Shown piece after piece: positions 11,481 to 21,988 of a stretch of DNA of 64,000 nt. The first letter of the stretch is position 1; each line of letters begins with the position of its first letter. A model generated the notes under the pieces. It did not search any database and was not told the DNA's origin. It was given only the letters and a program-made list of their open reading frames with translations. The position numbers and the translations under genes were made by a program. Origin of the DNA: Chondrus crispus (taxonomy: Eukaryota; Rhodophyta; Florideophyceae; Gigartinales; Gigartinaceae); NCBI RefSeq assembly GCF_000350225.1, contig NW_005179192.1, positions 50,451 to 114,450 of the forward strand, given 5' to 3'.

Positions 11481-11895
11481 GCTACTCTGTGGCGGTTGCG
11501 ATAGAACATCCCTAGGTTCCCCCTCAGTGTTCTCATCTCGTCTGTACAGTTTGATTTATCCATCGAGAACCTCGCCAGTTTTCCCTTTGACTCCACAAAT
11601 ACGTGCTTACCGAAGATATCACATACTTTGTGCGGACCGACCCACTTGTTAACCAGTGGTTCTCTGTAGACCAAGACTTCGGAGCCAATGGCTATATCGG
11701 ATGAAGTAGCTGCGGGTATATTAGACCGAATTGCAGTATTTATGCGACGCTGTGAAATGAATTTGGCCATCTCCATGCGTGCAGATTCCACTGCTTGCAT
11801 ACGCTCCTTCTGTTTTGGAAGATCTGATGGTGCCAGGACTGTTCGCGGCATGATTCCAAACACTAACAAGGTCGGCACTAGCCCCTTTGGTCCGT

Positions 11896-13008
11896 GTAGT
11901 GCAATGTGCCTGTCGGGCCGGACCAGGGTCCAACTGTCCAGCAACAACATAACCAACAAACAGCAACCAACAAGATTTGCCGACGGCACAGCCCTACGGA
12001 GTGTCCGATTCTCCCTTTCCCTTTAAGTGGGTTTGCGGCCCACAGTAGCTCAAATCCCTAAAAGGGGGTGGGCAAAAAGGAAGATGCCCGGCCCGGGATG
12101 AATGGTGGTAGAGTCTTGTACAGGCAGCTGCTCGGCGAGTTCGGGCGGTGATTAAGAAGCCGGGCCCGATGGGTCGTAAAGCCAATGCTCGCTGAGCGCC
12201 TGGTACACCTTATACCCTTGATCAGGTCTTCGACGGGGGCGTCGCAACGCAGCCCAACGGGAATTAGCAATCACGTAGCAGCGCTACACCTCCGTACTGC
12301 CCGATGGCAAAGTACCGACACCGGAACGGTCGCAACCTGTATCCGATGGAACCAACACTGTCCTGTATACACAACAGGACCTTCGAGGGAGACGTCGTCG
12401 CAACAGCCTCCGTCGGGGGACGTAAACAAGTAGCAGCGCTACACCTACGTGTCGCCCGATGGCTAAGACACCTACACCGGTCCGGTCGCAACCAAAGCCG
12501 ATGGCACCAACAACAAACAAAAGAACCAACACAAGAGGCCGATAACTCCAGTCGTCATAATGCGGATCGCAATCAGGCACCGTGGAACCAACACAAGGTA
12601 AGGGAATAGAAATAGAGATAGAAATAGAAATGCATAGGTGAAATAAAGGAAAAGGAAAGGGAACCCACGAGCGCAAGGATAACGTAATCTGTGGTAAAGG
12701 GAGCGTCTTGGGAAAGACAGACTTCGACCAAGGCGATATTCAACTCTGGCAACTCGGGTTACCTTTACTGACTTGGTGGTCAGAGGGCAAAGGTATATAT
12801 CGCCCTGCCGGAGCCACTACAGTAGCTCTCGGCGCTAAATCCTAGATCTAATCTAATGTTAAATAACTAATATGCAACTAATTAAAATTAATGATTAAAA
12901 TAATAAAGTGAAATAATTTTCACTTGTCACCCCCCCCCCCCAATTTGTCATACCCATCAATTCCTTTTCTTTTCACCCCCTCACGGTGCAGCCGATTATT
13001 GCACTACA
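11896..13008 (+). repeat. Solo LTR (1113 bp) nested in copia integrase
   Basis: The ends are TGTAGTGCAAT and ATTGCACTACA, an 11-bp perfect inverted pair. The insertion is flanked by GTCCG at 11891-11895 and 13009-13013. Inside there are two related copies of a block beginning GTAGCAGCGCTACACCT, then TATATAT at 12794 with TACAGTA 24 bp downstream, like an LTR core promoter. No coding region is present. TG/CA ends, a 5-bp duplication and a promoter favour a solo LTR over a DNA transposon. A relative in the opposite orientation lies at 23398-24431. Confidence 0.85.
12794..12824 (+). promoter_or_regulatory. LTR core promoter: TATA box plus TACAGTA
   Basis: TATATAT at 12794 is followed by CTACAGTA at 12817. 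The same spacing and motif pair recurs in the LTRs at 23398-24431 and 52908-53773, suggesting a TATA box and a start-site or downstream element. Confidence 0.5.
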
Positions 13009-13870
13009 GTCCGGCTGTGTCATTGACGGCTTTGACAGCAATCTTGAGCGCGTATTCCTCCCCTATGTTCGGGAAGTCCGCCCTGACTTCTTTATAAACC
13101 TGTCGGAGATACGCATGATACCTCTCGCCTTTGGCGAGAGCATTGTGTTGTTCCACTCCTGACAGTGTTAGCTCAATTCCGGCCATGTGACAAAGTCCTT
13201 CCCAACGCCTTGACCGAAATTGGGGCCCTTGGTCAGCACGCATATGCTCTGGGTGCCCCACATAAGGCAAGGCCCATATGTCCTGGTAAGTAATCCATAG
13301 TTTATCAACAGTTTCGCCAGAAAGAAATGCGGCACTGTTGAACTTACTATCCTTATCCACACAGTGGAGGACAGGTCTTTGGTCCAGGAACATGATGTCT
13401 ATGCAGAGTACGCGGTTGAAAACAATGTCTTTGTGTGGCAACGACACACGGAAGCGACTTGAAGCACGACTTAGTCTTTGACAGAAATCGCATTGAGCTG
13501 TTATGTCCTCCAGTTCCTGCAAGTCTTGAGGAGAACATTTCCCAGGATCGAAACGCTTCATGGCAGCATAATGCCTATCAGAGTTGGGATGGAAGAAGTG
13601 GCGATGCATTTTCCTTAACTCTTCGGTAGTGTAGAGAATGTTTGTTGGCCATTCTAGGTAGAGATGTCCTTGTTTCCTAACGATGGGCAACTCCCATCCT
13701 CCAGTTTCGGACGTAAGCAGGTTCCGGTGCCCATCGACCTTCATGCCGTACAGCTCAAGGAAGTCAAGTCCCAACAGTAAGGGTACGTTGAGGTCTGCAA
13801 CTTCAACTTCAGTGAAAATAAACTGACTCTCAGTTATTGGAATACGAATGTATATCGAGCCAAGCCCTTT

Positions 13871-15688
13871 TTATCTCTTTTCACCAAATTTATACACACG
13901 AGGATTACCTAGCCTTTTGAGACGTAAGGTCACGCCCATGAAGTTGCAGTATGCTGTGGCTTGCGGCTTGCCAATGACGGATCGCTGTGCACCGGTGTCG
14001 ATGCATGCTCCGAGGAATTCTCCAACAGCACTGAATTCTGTATCGCTCATCGCAATGACTGTGTCGTTGTGTTCGTCGAACTCGTTCAACTTGGTGTAGA
14101 GGAGATGTTCAGTTGCGGGATTCCAAGTGACCTTCTTCGCTGCTCTTTGGCCAGTCGGAGATGTCCTCGAGAAGTTAACGTTGACATCTTCAAGCACGCT
14201 CTCAAACAAATCGTTTTCTGGAATGGTGCCGTCGGATCCATCTGACTTGGGTGAGTCGCTGTGGTGGGTGTCGCTCGCTTGGAGGCTATTATCCATCTGG
14301 TAACATACTTCCGCAAGTACCAGTTGAACGTTAGTGGACATTGCCCCCTTCTTCTTCGTGTAATACTCAAGCTTACTCGATGCAGCTTTAGCAACATTCA
14401 AAGGATTGGGGCAGTCTTTCAACATATGGTTGGGATTGCCACAGTCAAAGCATCCGGAAACGGACAGGGGATCGAACTTTGGCACGTTCGAAATAGTTCC
14501 AGATGAAACTGCTCGACGTCCGCGTGTGTCAACTTGTGAAGGTTTGCGGCCATAGTGACTCTGACCTGTATACAACATACCTTGTATGTCCTCACCATTA
14601 GCTACAGCATCACTCGCGAAGCTTAGCAACTTTGTATTCCCTCTCGAGCTGCAGGGCGTTTTCAAGTTCGGCATATAAATCCTCAAAGGAAAGACTGTTT
14701 GTGGCGATACGAGTGAGAGAATCTTTGGACCATTCGTAACCCACCACAGCATGGTGGGGGAACTCTATCTTATGAGCTTCCCCTCGATGGGAGGCGGGGG
14801 TTTGTCGGGCAAGCTTATTGATGACATTATGGACTTTAGCCAAGGCCTCTGATACCTCGAGGCCCTCATAGATCAACTTGGTAAGTCGCAAGGTATTGAG
14901 GTAATTCTTCACCTTCGTCTGGCGCACCTTTGAGTTATATTCAGACTCGATAATGTCTACAGCTTGGTTAAAGCTGGTCGCGTATCCGTCTACCTTGTCA
15001 AGGTAAAAGCGTTTCGCATCCTGCCTTAGTAGGTTATGCATATATTGAAGCTTCTGAGTTTGTCTGAGACCATAATCACGAGTTCTTTGCTTATACTCGT
15101 CGACGAACTCCATCCAACATTCACCAATTGCTCCAGAAAACTTTCGGTCTTTCTCCTTGAGCGCATGACGACATTGTGGGCGACCTTGTCGATAGAACTT
15201 CCTCGAGAATTGGAGGCTTCGGTTGCGGAAGGGGAGACAGATACTGGAGTGCGCAGATGGTTGACGTTCTCTCTATTACAACGACCTGCTGCCATGATGC
15301 TTTGAACTATATCAACTGCAGCCTGCCTGTCTTCCTGCTCCTCATAGAAATTAGTGGCTAATGTCATCATGATGCCACGAGATGAATGTTGGGTTAAATT
15401 ACAACCTTTTGTGTCTAAGTAATTGCGTAGATCCCGATAAATTGAGGGGAGCGCACAAAGTTCCTTGCTGAATAGCACTGCAGGAGGAAACAAGTCTGCG
15501 AGAGAGCGAAGTAAATTCACACCCTGCTGACCAGAGTCGTCAAGGAGGCGCATAGACGTTACGAATCCCCTTTGAATTTCATTTAGACCAGAGAACGCTG
15601 AAGCGGATAGTGTTTGCATGAAGAAGTAGGCATCTGCCGAGCCCTCTTCTCCCTCTGGGGCCGACGAGCCACTGGCTAGATCAGTCAT
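13871..15688 (-). pseudogene. Copia gag and protease, frameshifted
   Basis: The likely start is the ATG at 15688 (MTDLASGSSAPEGEEG). The capsid-like middle includes EFVDEYKQRTRDYGL and YLDKVDGYATSFNQAV. A CCHC zinc knuckle follows, CFDCGNPNHMLKDC. The aspartic protease active site is GACIDTGAQRSVIG. Frame changes occur near 15050-15110 and near 14640-14750. The same regions can be read in the second copia element (25.0-26.7 kb), confirming the family. The part between the protease and the integrase (13775-13870) continues the polyprotein in a shifted frame. Confidence 0.85.
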
Positions 15689-16254
15689 GACGTATTCTGC
15701 AAGTAGCACAAAGGCGTTGTGCGGTAAGCACAAGTTTGTTCAATCTTCTCGGGTCCTCTACCCATGGAGATTCTTGTTAGGATCCAACCGTCGGTGCCTG
15801 TAGCTCCAACAGGTAGAGAAAGTCCGACTTTCGGCGCCCGGAGATCCTCCGGGACGATTAACGACTTCAGCTGTCTACCAACTCCCGCGTTAAAGGAGCA
15901 GGCGCGACGATCCTTACGTGACGTCCACAGCAACCAGAGAACTGGTTCGGGCTGTCTGGTCACTTGCAGGAAACTTGCGCGACGTCGGATACAAAATAGA
16001 GCGAGAACACCTACTCAGCGCACGACACCCCCTTCAATTCCCACGCCCGTAAACACCAGGTCTTTCGACCGTACACCGTTATCCGCCCCGAAGGACTGGT
16101 GGGGCTCCAGCCAGAGAGGTGCACTCCTGGATGAAATCGCCAGCTCGCGTCACCGGTTCCCCGGGTCTACCGCTCTCGAGCAAAGTGTTCGACACTCTAT
16201 TTGTCTCCGATCCCAACAGTTCCCAATGACAACTCCTACAGTCCCAAAAAAATC
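15689..16254. other. Copia 5' leader region
   Basis: In the minus-strand sense this stretch lies between the 5' LTR side and the gag start. Its open frames are unlike any gag. It is treated as untranslated leader, continuing on the other side of the Harbinger insertion at 20109-20228. Confidence 0.5.
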
Positions 16255-16735
16255 CGGCGGTGAGGCGGCGACGCAGTGAAGTTGCGGCGGCAGCGCGGTT
16301 CAGATGTGCAGCGGTATTATGGAGATGGCACAGCGGCGGTGTGATAGCAACGCGCGGCGATGCGGCGACAGTACGGCAGCGGCGAAGCGGACTGGTGGCG
16401 ACGCGGCGGCGGTGTGGTAAAAACCCGGCGGCGGTGCGGTGGCAGTCCGGCGGCGGTGTGGTAGCAGCCCGGCGGCGGTGTGGTGGCAGCCCGGCGGCGG
16501 TGTAGCAGCAGCGGCGTGGCGACGGTGTGGCCGCAGCGGCGCCGTGACGCGGCGGCGATGTGGTTGAGGCGCGGCGGCGGTGTGGCAGTAGCGGCGCGGC
16601 CACGGTGTGGCGGTGTGATTGAGGCGCGACGGCGGAGTGGTAGCAGAGGCGCATTGACGCGGCAGCGGTGTGATTGAGGCGCAGCGGCGATGTGCCAGAA
16701 GCAGCCCGGCGACGCGGCGGCGGTGTGGTTTGGAG
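16255..16735. repeat. GC-rich minisatellite, CGGCGGTGTGG core
   Basis: The plus strand repeats variants of CGGCGGTGTGGTAGCAGC and GCGGCGGCGGTGTGG with irregular spacing of about 20-30 bp. All frames stay open only because the repeat lacks stops. The translated Ala/Arg or Thr/Pro strings are not taken as genes. It ends a few bases before the Harbinger insertion. Confidence 0.8.
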
Positions 16736-17084
16736 AAACCTTAGGGTCGTTCTAACTCCAAAAATTAATGCACGGTACCGCATGGATTTTGGATGGCAGA
16801 CGCTCATTGGGCATACCCTACCAAAAATCTTCTCATTCCATACACGAGCTCCATTCCGCATGCCACATTTTTGGGACTTGCAAGCCGATCAGCCGCAAGT
16901 CCCGCTGGCTGTTTTGTGTATGGAAGACGATTCTCAGCCCCGAATCGGGATCTCACGCTCTTACAAAAAACCCAAATATTGATTGTCACCTCGAATTTCG
17001 CCCTCGGTCCTCTTCAAAAACACAGAACCGCACCTATTCACCCTCCTCACACCTCGAAGCCTTCCCAACCCCTCCGACACAAAT

Positions 17085-17741
17085 ATGTCCTCTCCTCGCC
17101 GTCCCTCATATCCACCGAACCTGCACGACACCATGACCCGTCGAGATGCCGCACGTCGTATCGCACCCGTCGCGGCACAGAGCACCCCGAGCCCCCAACA
17201 CATCCATGTGGCGCAAAGTGAAGACCTCACACAACCACCCCCCTCCATTTTTCCCTCCCTGTATGATCCCGAACAAACCCCCCCTGAAACCCATCCCCCA
17301 GTTGAAAGCCAAAACCCCCACCCGCTTTTATCGCCTTCACCTCAAGCCCCTTTATGTCGGGGTGTCGAATCAAGGAGTCACTCTTACCATCCACATGGCG
17401 CACAAGTCTTAGAAGAGTTCACTACTCCATCCTCCCACGCATCCACTCGACAAGTCCTGGCAGGTTTTGCACATGTAGACCCGCCTTGTCCCGTTGGGAT
17501 TTCCCCAGACAGGCTATCACAGGCAATATTATCAAGGGCATTACGTCGTCTCGGAATTTCTAGCGACGGCCGAAAAGGCGTGCTAGCTGCGCGGCTGCTC
17601 ACACACGGAATCGATAGCCCAGAACGCATATCGACCCTTGCAAGAGAGTGCGAAGAGGTGGGGTGTGTTGATGTGTCAATTTTGGGAGGGCAGACCAAGC
17701 GGTTCTCATCAAAGAGTACCGCTGAGATCTCCTGCCCCTAA
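17085..17741 (+). CDS. Harbinger accessory ORF, SAP-like motif
   Basis: The ATG at 17085 opens a frame of 218 codons (MSSPRRPSYPP), though the frame is open upstream without an ATG. The first two thirds are Pro/His/Ser-rich and low in complexity. Near the end, LRRLGISSDGRKGVLAARLL resembles a SAP DNA-binding motif. The stop at 17739 is followed within 75 bp by the Myb-like ORF in another frame. The two may be one gene joined by a small intron or a frameshift; neither can be proven here. Confidence 0.5.
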   Translation: MSSPRRPSYPPNLHDTMTRRDAARRIAPVAAQSTPSPQHIHVAQSEDLTQPPPSIFPSLYDPEQTPPETHPPVESQNPHPLLSPSPQAPLCRGVESRSHSYHPHGAQVLEEFTTPSSHASTRQVLAGFAHVDPPCPVGISPDRLSQAILSRALRRLGISSDGRKGVLAARLLTHGIDSPERISTLARECEEVGCVDVSILGGQTKRFSSKSTAEISCP

Positions 17742-17814
17742 CTGAACCCGACATGAAACAGCTCGTCCCTGTCATGTGGTGGCTGATGCTAGGAATCAAA
17801 CAGTGCTACAGCGC

Positions 17815-18579
17815 ATGTATCACAGGGCAGAGACGCGAGCGGAGCTTGATGAAGGACGCCATGACCCTTTTGCGCATGAATTTCAAGATCTGTTCAATGA
17901 TCGAGAATTTGTACCATCCCCACCGGAGCCCGTCGATGGCATTGTCAGTGATTCGTTGAGTACATTTGATGCTAGCCTACATCCCTTCCCGACGGATGGA
18001 ACTACTTTAAAGCAAAGATGGACTCGTCTGCGATCATTGTACACAGTAGCTTGCAACAACTTTGAAAAATCGGGACAATCTGATTCTGAGATGTTTCCAT
18101 CATTCACGCGAGGGGACGACTCCTTGTGCTACATGCATTGTGTATTTAAACACCACCCGAGTATAGATGCAGTTTTAAGATCTCTACCGCGAAATGCGAG
18201 GGGAGAAAGCGGGGTTGAGGAGATTTCTCGTACAAGGTCTACAGTACCATCGGACTCATACTCTGGGCGTAAAAGACGTCGGGACGATAGCCTAATGGAC
18301 ATTGCTCAAGTTGTCAAGCAAATGGCTACTGAGCAGACTGCTCCTACGCCAATAATTATTCAGCACTCTCCCGGTCATGCTGGGAGCCATAATGGAACCG
18401 GTGAAAGAAGTCAGGCTGCATCAGGAACCAAAATAAATCCCTCCTGTTCAGAAACAGTTGCTACAGTCAGGGACCTACTGGATCTCGAGCGACAACTGCG
18501 TGATGACCTAAATGGTTTGGCAACTGTAGACAGCGCTCCAGTTGACGAAGAAGAAAGCGCTACAGGTCTCTTCGTTTAA
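17815..18579 (+). CDS. Harbinger Myb/SANT-like DNA-binding protein
   Basis: The frame is open from 17746; the first ATG is at 17815. The diagnostic segment is TTLKQRWTRLRSLYTVACNN and then FEKSGQSD, FPSFTRGDDSLCYMHCVFK, the trihelix/Myb-like module of PIF/Harbinger accessory proteins. A basic patch GRKRRRDD, probably nuclear localising, follows, and the C-terminus is acidic. In studied Harbinger systems this partner binds the transposon ends and helps import the transposase. The gene converges on the transposase gene of the same element, leaving about 100 bp between the stop codons. Confidence 0.78.
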   Translation: MYHRAETRAELDEGRHDPFAHEFQDLFNDREFVPSPPEPVDGIVSDSLSTFDASLHPFPTDGTTLKQRWTRLRSLYTVACNNFEKSGQSDSEMFPSFTRGDDSLCYMHCVFKHHPSIDAVLRSLPRNARGESGVEEISRTRSTVPSDSYSGRKRRRDDSLMDIAQVVKQMATEQTAPTPIIIQHSPGHAGSHNGTGERSQAASGTKINPSCSETVATVRDLLDLERQLRDDLNGLATVDSAPVDEEESATGLFV

Positions 18580-18681
18580 AACTGCTGCGCAAAACGAGGA
18601 ATTCAATTGCAAAACATATGCGTACTCTGGACGAGGATGACTCTTCTGGAAATGAGTTGTGATTATGTACAAAGACAGAAT

Positions 18682-19905
18682 TTACGGTCTACGGATAGCA
18701 AGGTTATGAATGTTATCAGTAAAATGTTGTCGTAAAATTGAGGTATCCAGGTCCCGACGTCGGCGATGATCCATCAGGTCGCACTCGTCTTGTAAGTGGA
18801 CAGTACGGTCAGGTCCACACATATGACCTAGGTCATCTTCATGAGAAGGATTTGGAACCTCGAGGTCAGCGTTTCGATCAATAATGTAGTTATGGAGTTT
18901 ACAGCATACCATGACAACGTGGACACTTTTGGGCAAGTGGCACGACAACGGTCGCCATAACACCCCCCAGCGAGCAACCAGCATACGGAAAGCCTGTTCA
19001 ATAAAAATGCGAGCTGAAGATTGCCAATAATTGAAGCAGTCCTTTGCTGTAGACAGCCCACGACCCGGCCAGGGCGTCAACAACCTCTCTGAACATGTGT
19101 AGGCGTCATCTGCTGCCACCCATTATCCTTGATGTAGTCCATTGTCGCGTTTTGCCAACAGCGCAGCTAGGGAGGTTATGCTATATGCCGTGCTGTCATG
19201 CGTTGATCCAGCGGCGAGGCATCCAACGTATGTAAACCTGTAGAGCGAGTCACACATTGCCTGAACATTCAGGGCAAAAAAGCCCTTGCCATTGTAGTAG
19301 GATGAGGAATTGGGAACCTCAATTCGACTTGGTTCATTGATTTTTATGGCAATGCCATCGAGCGCACCGCAACACCCGCGCAAAACACTTGTTCCTCCTC
19401 TCGAAAATCCATCTGAAACCTTCTCAAGCCACGCAAGATCACTGTACGGAAACGACAAAGGGAGCACGAGGTCGAGGTCGTCAAGTGTTTGATCAATGTA
19501 GTAGTAAATGGACGAGGGCGGTTGTGAATGCGCGACAGACAGGTCCAGATATGAACCTCCTGCTAGCCATCGGATAGTTACTGACAGGCGAAGCAAAGGG
19601 CACGATCTCCTACACGGACCGTTGTACTCTCGGACGAGCTTTTCTGCAAGGTCCAGAAATACAGGCAAGGGCATTCGGTATAATCGCTTGAAAAACGATG
19701 CCGTCACCGCTGCGTGCATCGAGGAAAACGAACAGGAGGTCCGGATTGTGTTAGTACTTCGTGCTGTCTTGCGATAGAGGCTGCAGTATAGGAACGAGCA
19801 CAGTATCACAATGAGGCGTGCTTTTCTGCGCCTCTGTATCGCTGTTGATAGCGCCTGCATCTCTGCAAAGGAAGGGAGATGTTCTTCGTCAGTGTCTCGA
19901 TCCAT
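18682..19905 (-). pseudogene. PIF/Harbinger DDE transposase with one in-frame stop
   Basis: The frame starts at the ATG at 19905 and would make about 407 residues, the usual size. The DDE_Tnp_4 motifs are present: GCCGALDGIAIKINEP with the first Asp, AADDAYTCSERLLTPWPG with the second, and FIEQAFRMLVARWGVLWRP with the final Glu. A TAA codon at 19123-19125 interrupts the frame (HQG stop WVAADD) where relatives usually have an aromatic residue, so it looks like one point mutation. With that exception the frame is intact, indicating recent activity. The N-terminus has a hydrophobic stretch LIVILCSFLYCSL. Confidence 0.9.
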
Positions 19906-20218
19906 AGTGCAATGGAGTCCGGGACCAAAGTGTGAGTGACGTCCTGGTGATGGCGCTTTCGCCTCGTCCTACAGTATATGGAGCGCCACTCCAAAAACAT
20001 ACATTCTGATACTGTACTCTATTTGGAACAAAAGGTAAAATTTTCAATGTACAGTATGGGAATCCATACCGTACCCTGCATAAACTTTATGAGTTCGAAC
20101 GAGCCTTAGTCCCAATTGTCCCACGTAACGAAAAGTGATTTTTGATTGATTTTACACAAAATTGGACAAATACAATTGTCTGCACGAACGTGCCCTCTGA
20201 ATAATTCCCAGATTTCTT

Positions 20219-20228
20219 GATTCGCCAA
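20219..20228 (-). other. Candidate primer-binding site of the copia element
   Basis: On the minus strand, TGGCGAATCAAG begins one base after the 5' LTR end. TGG matches the complement of a tRNA CCA tail, and the plus-strand form GATTCGCCA looks like a tRNA 3' end. The tRNA is not identified. Confidence 0.5.
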
Positions 20229-20622
20229 TGTAGAAATACTGAAAAATCAGGCTGGAAAATACAGTAATTGGAAAAAAACGGTGACACCGACGAACGGTGT
20301 TTTTCTCATCCAGGTCTTCCGACGGACGGAAGCTTCTGACCTTGATGTGTTGTGTGTATCTGCTTTTTCGCTGGGCTCTTCATTCTTCTCGCTAGTCGAG
20401 TCAGAAGCCTACCCTTTTATACTACCTCAACCCAGTTTGCTCACATAATCCAAATTGCGAGGAACTACAATACGACCATAAAAGATCGCTATACTCTCAT
20501 ACAAACAATAGTAAATCATCAATTGGAAGTGAAAGTTCTGTCCACACAGCAAATCATCATTACGGGGAAGAATACACCCGGTCCCACACCATTCGTTTCA
20601 TAGTTCAACACGCGCACTCACA
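20229..20622 (-). repeat. 5' LTR of the copia element
   Basis: This is the second copy of the 394-bp LTR, same orientation as 9330-9723. It is followed on the plus strand by TTTAG (20623-20627), the target duplication. By eye it differs from the other copy at about seven bases. Confidence 0.95.
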
Positions 20623-20627
20623 TTTAG

Positions 20628-20936
20628 CACAACTACAGCATGATCAGAAAAACCATGAAGTAATCTCAAAATGTTTACGTTTTCATGGATATAAATAAAG
20701 ATTTCAATAAAAGACACAGTGTTTGCGCAAACACTGCCTTCGCAATAATAATTGCCGCCAAATCGACAAATGTAAACGCCTAGCAACAAGCACCACTGAT
20801 GAGCGCCAAAACATGTGCTGCAGAACGCACAAAGGAGCCTGAACACCTTCCTCGTCACCGTCTACCAACTAATTACCACTCTGTTCCCGCCCTGTGTATC
20901 GCTCACTTCTCAATCAGTCTCCCTGTCGTTGTCACT
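20628..20936. other. Non-coding flank upstream of a truncated transposase gene
   Basis: AT-rich sequence; a small hairpin GTGTTTGCGCAAACAC lies near 20720. It is continuous with the sequence ending at 9329 if the copia element is removed. It probably holds the 5' end of the transposon whose gene starts at 20937. Confidence 0.45.
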
Positions 20937-21446
20937 ATGGAAATCCCTCCTCTTTCGACCGGTCAAGCAGGTAGAGCGCTGCAGCTTTTGACAGCCAACC
21001 ACGCTGCCCGACTAGACCAGCTCGCTGATTTCGCCCCCGACTCACAAGCAATTGAATCGGAATCAGACGATGACATATCCCATTGTCCTCGAATGGATAC
21101 CTTTCTTGAATCAGGGCGAGCTGGTGCAGTTTTGCAGATGACAAATATTTCCCTCCATCGTTTCAATGCCGTCTGGGAAATACTGAGGGAAGACATCGTC
21201 GCAGCCTGGAATACTGGAAGAGGCCGTAGATGTGGAGTGACCCCAAAACACACCTTCTTCATGATGCTCACAACTCTGAAGCATGTCGGAAATTGGGAAT
21301 ATAACGGCAAGATGTTTGGAATTAAAGGCTCCACATTTGAAAGACAAGTGCTTGGTTTTATGGCGAAAGTAGTTGACAAACTTGAACATATTGGCGTGAA
21401 ACGTTTTGAGAGAAAGTACACTATGGAAAGATTAATGCATGAGAAG
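20937..21446 (+). pseudogene. Truncated Harbinger-like (DDE_Tnp_4 type) transposase, N-terminal part
   Basis: From the ATG at 20937 the frame covers about 170 residues before an LTR replaces the rest. The segment RFNAVWEILREDIVAAWN, GRGRRCGVTPKHTFFMMLTT and LKHVGNWEYNGKMFGIKGST is the helical N-terminal part typical of Harbinger-like transposases in protists and algae. The catalytic domain is absent. The frame runs on for some codons into the LTR (to 21587), but that extension is not native sequence. Confidence 0.72.
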
Positions 21447-21988
21447 TGTGGTATAACTACCTTCGTCCCGACCACTCGGAAACGAGGGGGGTTAGAGGTA
21501 AGGGAGCGCGCGCCGCTGGGTAACCCAGGCGCAAACGCAGACCGTACGGATGGACTCGAAAAGAGGGAAGGCTCACGTGGCCGGTGACGCGCAGCCGGAC
21601 GGTGGTGTTAGATCCGGACGGTCGGTTACGGGTTAGAAGCCTGAGACTAAAAGGGAAACCGGACCGGTGTTAGCACTTAGCCGTAATGGGAACGGAGGCG
21701 AGTCTGCCTCCTCTTTATTGGGACGGGCAGGTGTCCCCGGTCTTAACCCCTAAGTGGGACGCCAGGACACTTGTCCCTCCACGGTAGCTGCCACTTACTG
21801 TGTACCAGCTACTGTAAACAATTACTTATTTTGTGGCATTAACTACTACTTACTAGTTAGCCATCGTACGGAATATACACGTGTGCCCGTGGCCACGATC
21901 CCGGCCGACGGTTGTGCCACGTGTTACCCGTGGCCACCCCCGCTGCTACCGGCTGTCGCACGTCGGACCCTTGGGGTACTACTGTACA
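21447..21988. repeat. Solo LTR without matching target duplication
   Basis: The ends are TGTGGTATAACTACC on the left and TGTACAGTAGTACC (read inward) on the right. They resemble the gypsy LTR ends TGTAGTATAATCACC and TGTGGTATAACC. The flanking 5-mers AGAAG and CGCCA differ. The left neighbour is a transposase gene and the right neighbour is the middle of a copia reverse transcriptase, so this LTR sits at a junction between two unrelated elements. Confidence 0.65.

Larger units (their letters stand above)
11520..13774 (-). pseudogene. Copia integrase, split by a solo LTR
   Basis: The upstream portion (13009-13774) has an HHCC zinc-binding start (HRHFFHPNSDRH then CDFCQRL) and the catalytic acids in CIDIMFLD, RADQGPQF and KGERYHAYLRQ. 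At AVNDTAG the frame is cut by a 1113-bp insertion with a 5-bp target duplication. It resumes at GPKGLVPTLLVFGIMPRT (11890 downward) and continues into a basic C-terminal part with GSEVLVYREPLVNKWVGP. Removing the insertion and one GTCCG copy joins the two parts in frame, so this break is due to the insertion alone. Confidence 0.88.
16744..20105. mobile_element. PIF/Harbinger DNA transposon
   Basis: The termini are imperfect inverted repeats: GGGTCGTTCTAACTCC on the left and GGCTCGTTCGAACTC on the right (read inward). Similarity continues for about 45 bp through ATGCACGGTAC and ATGCAGGGTAC. A 3-bp target duplication TTA flanks the element (16741-16743 and 20106-20108), as expected for PIF/Harbinger. 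It carries the two hallmark genes of the superfamily: a Myb/SANT-like protein on the plus strand and a DDE transposase on the minus strand, converging at about 18.6 kb. It inserted into the leader of the copia element and is therefore younger than it. Confidence 0.93.
9330..20622 (-). mobile_element. Ty1/copia LTR retrotransposon with nested insertions
   Basis: Two direct repeats of 394 bp (9330-9723 and 20229-20622) begin TGTAGAAATAC and end CACTCACA. They are flanked by the same 5-bp sequence TTTAG (9325-9329 and 20623-20627), so the whole 11.3 kb is one insertion. Between them, on the minus strand, the order is gag, protease, integrase, reverse transcriptase, RNase H, which defines Ty1/copia. 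About 4.5 kb of the interior is later insertions: a PIF/Harbinger element (16744-20105) in the leader and a solo LTR (11896-13008) in the integrase. By eye the LTRs differ at about 7 of 394 positions. The reading frames carry several frameshifts and stops, so this copy is not autonomous. Confidence 0.95.

Noticed and set aside
11896-13008. Reading this insertion as a DNA transposon because of its 11-bp inverted ends
   Set aside because: TG/CA ends, a 5-bp duplication, a TATA promoter and lack of coding capacity fit a solo LTR better.
16079-16861. Minus-strand frame of 260 codons (Arg/Ala/Thr/Pro)
   Set aside because: It is a translation of the GCGGCGGTGTGG minisatellite and crosses the Harbinger terminus. 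The frame is open only because the repeat has no stops.
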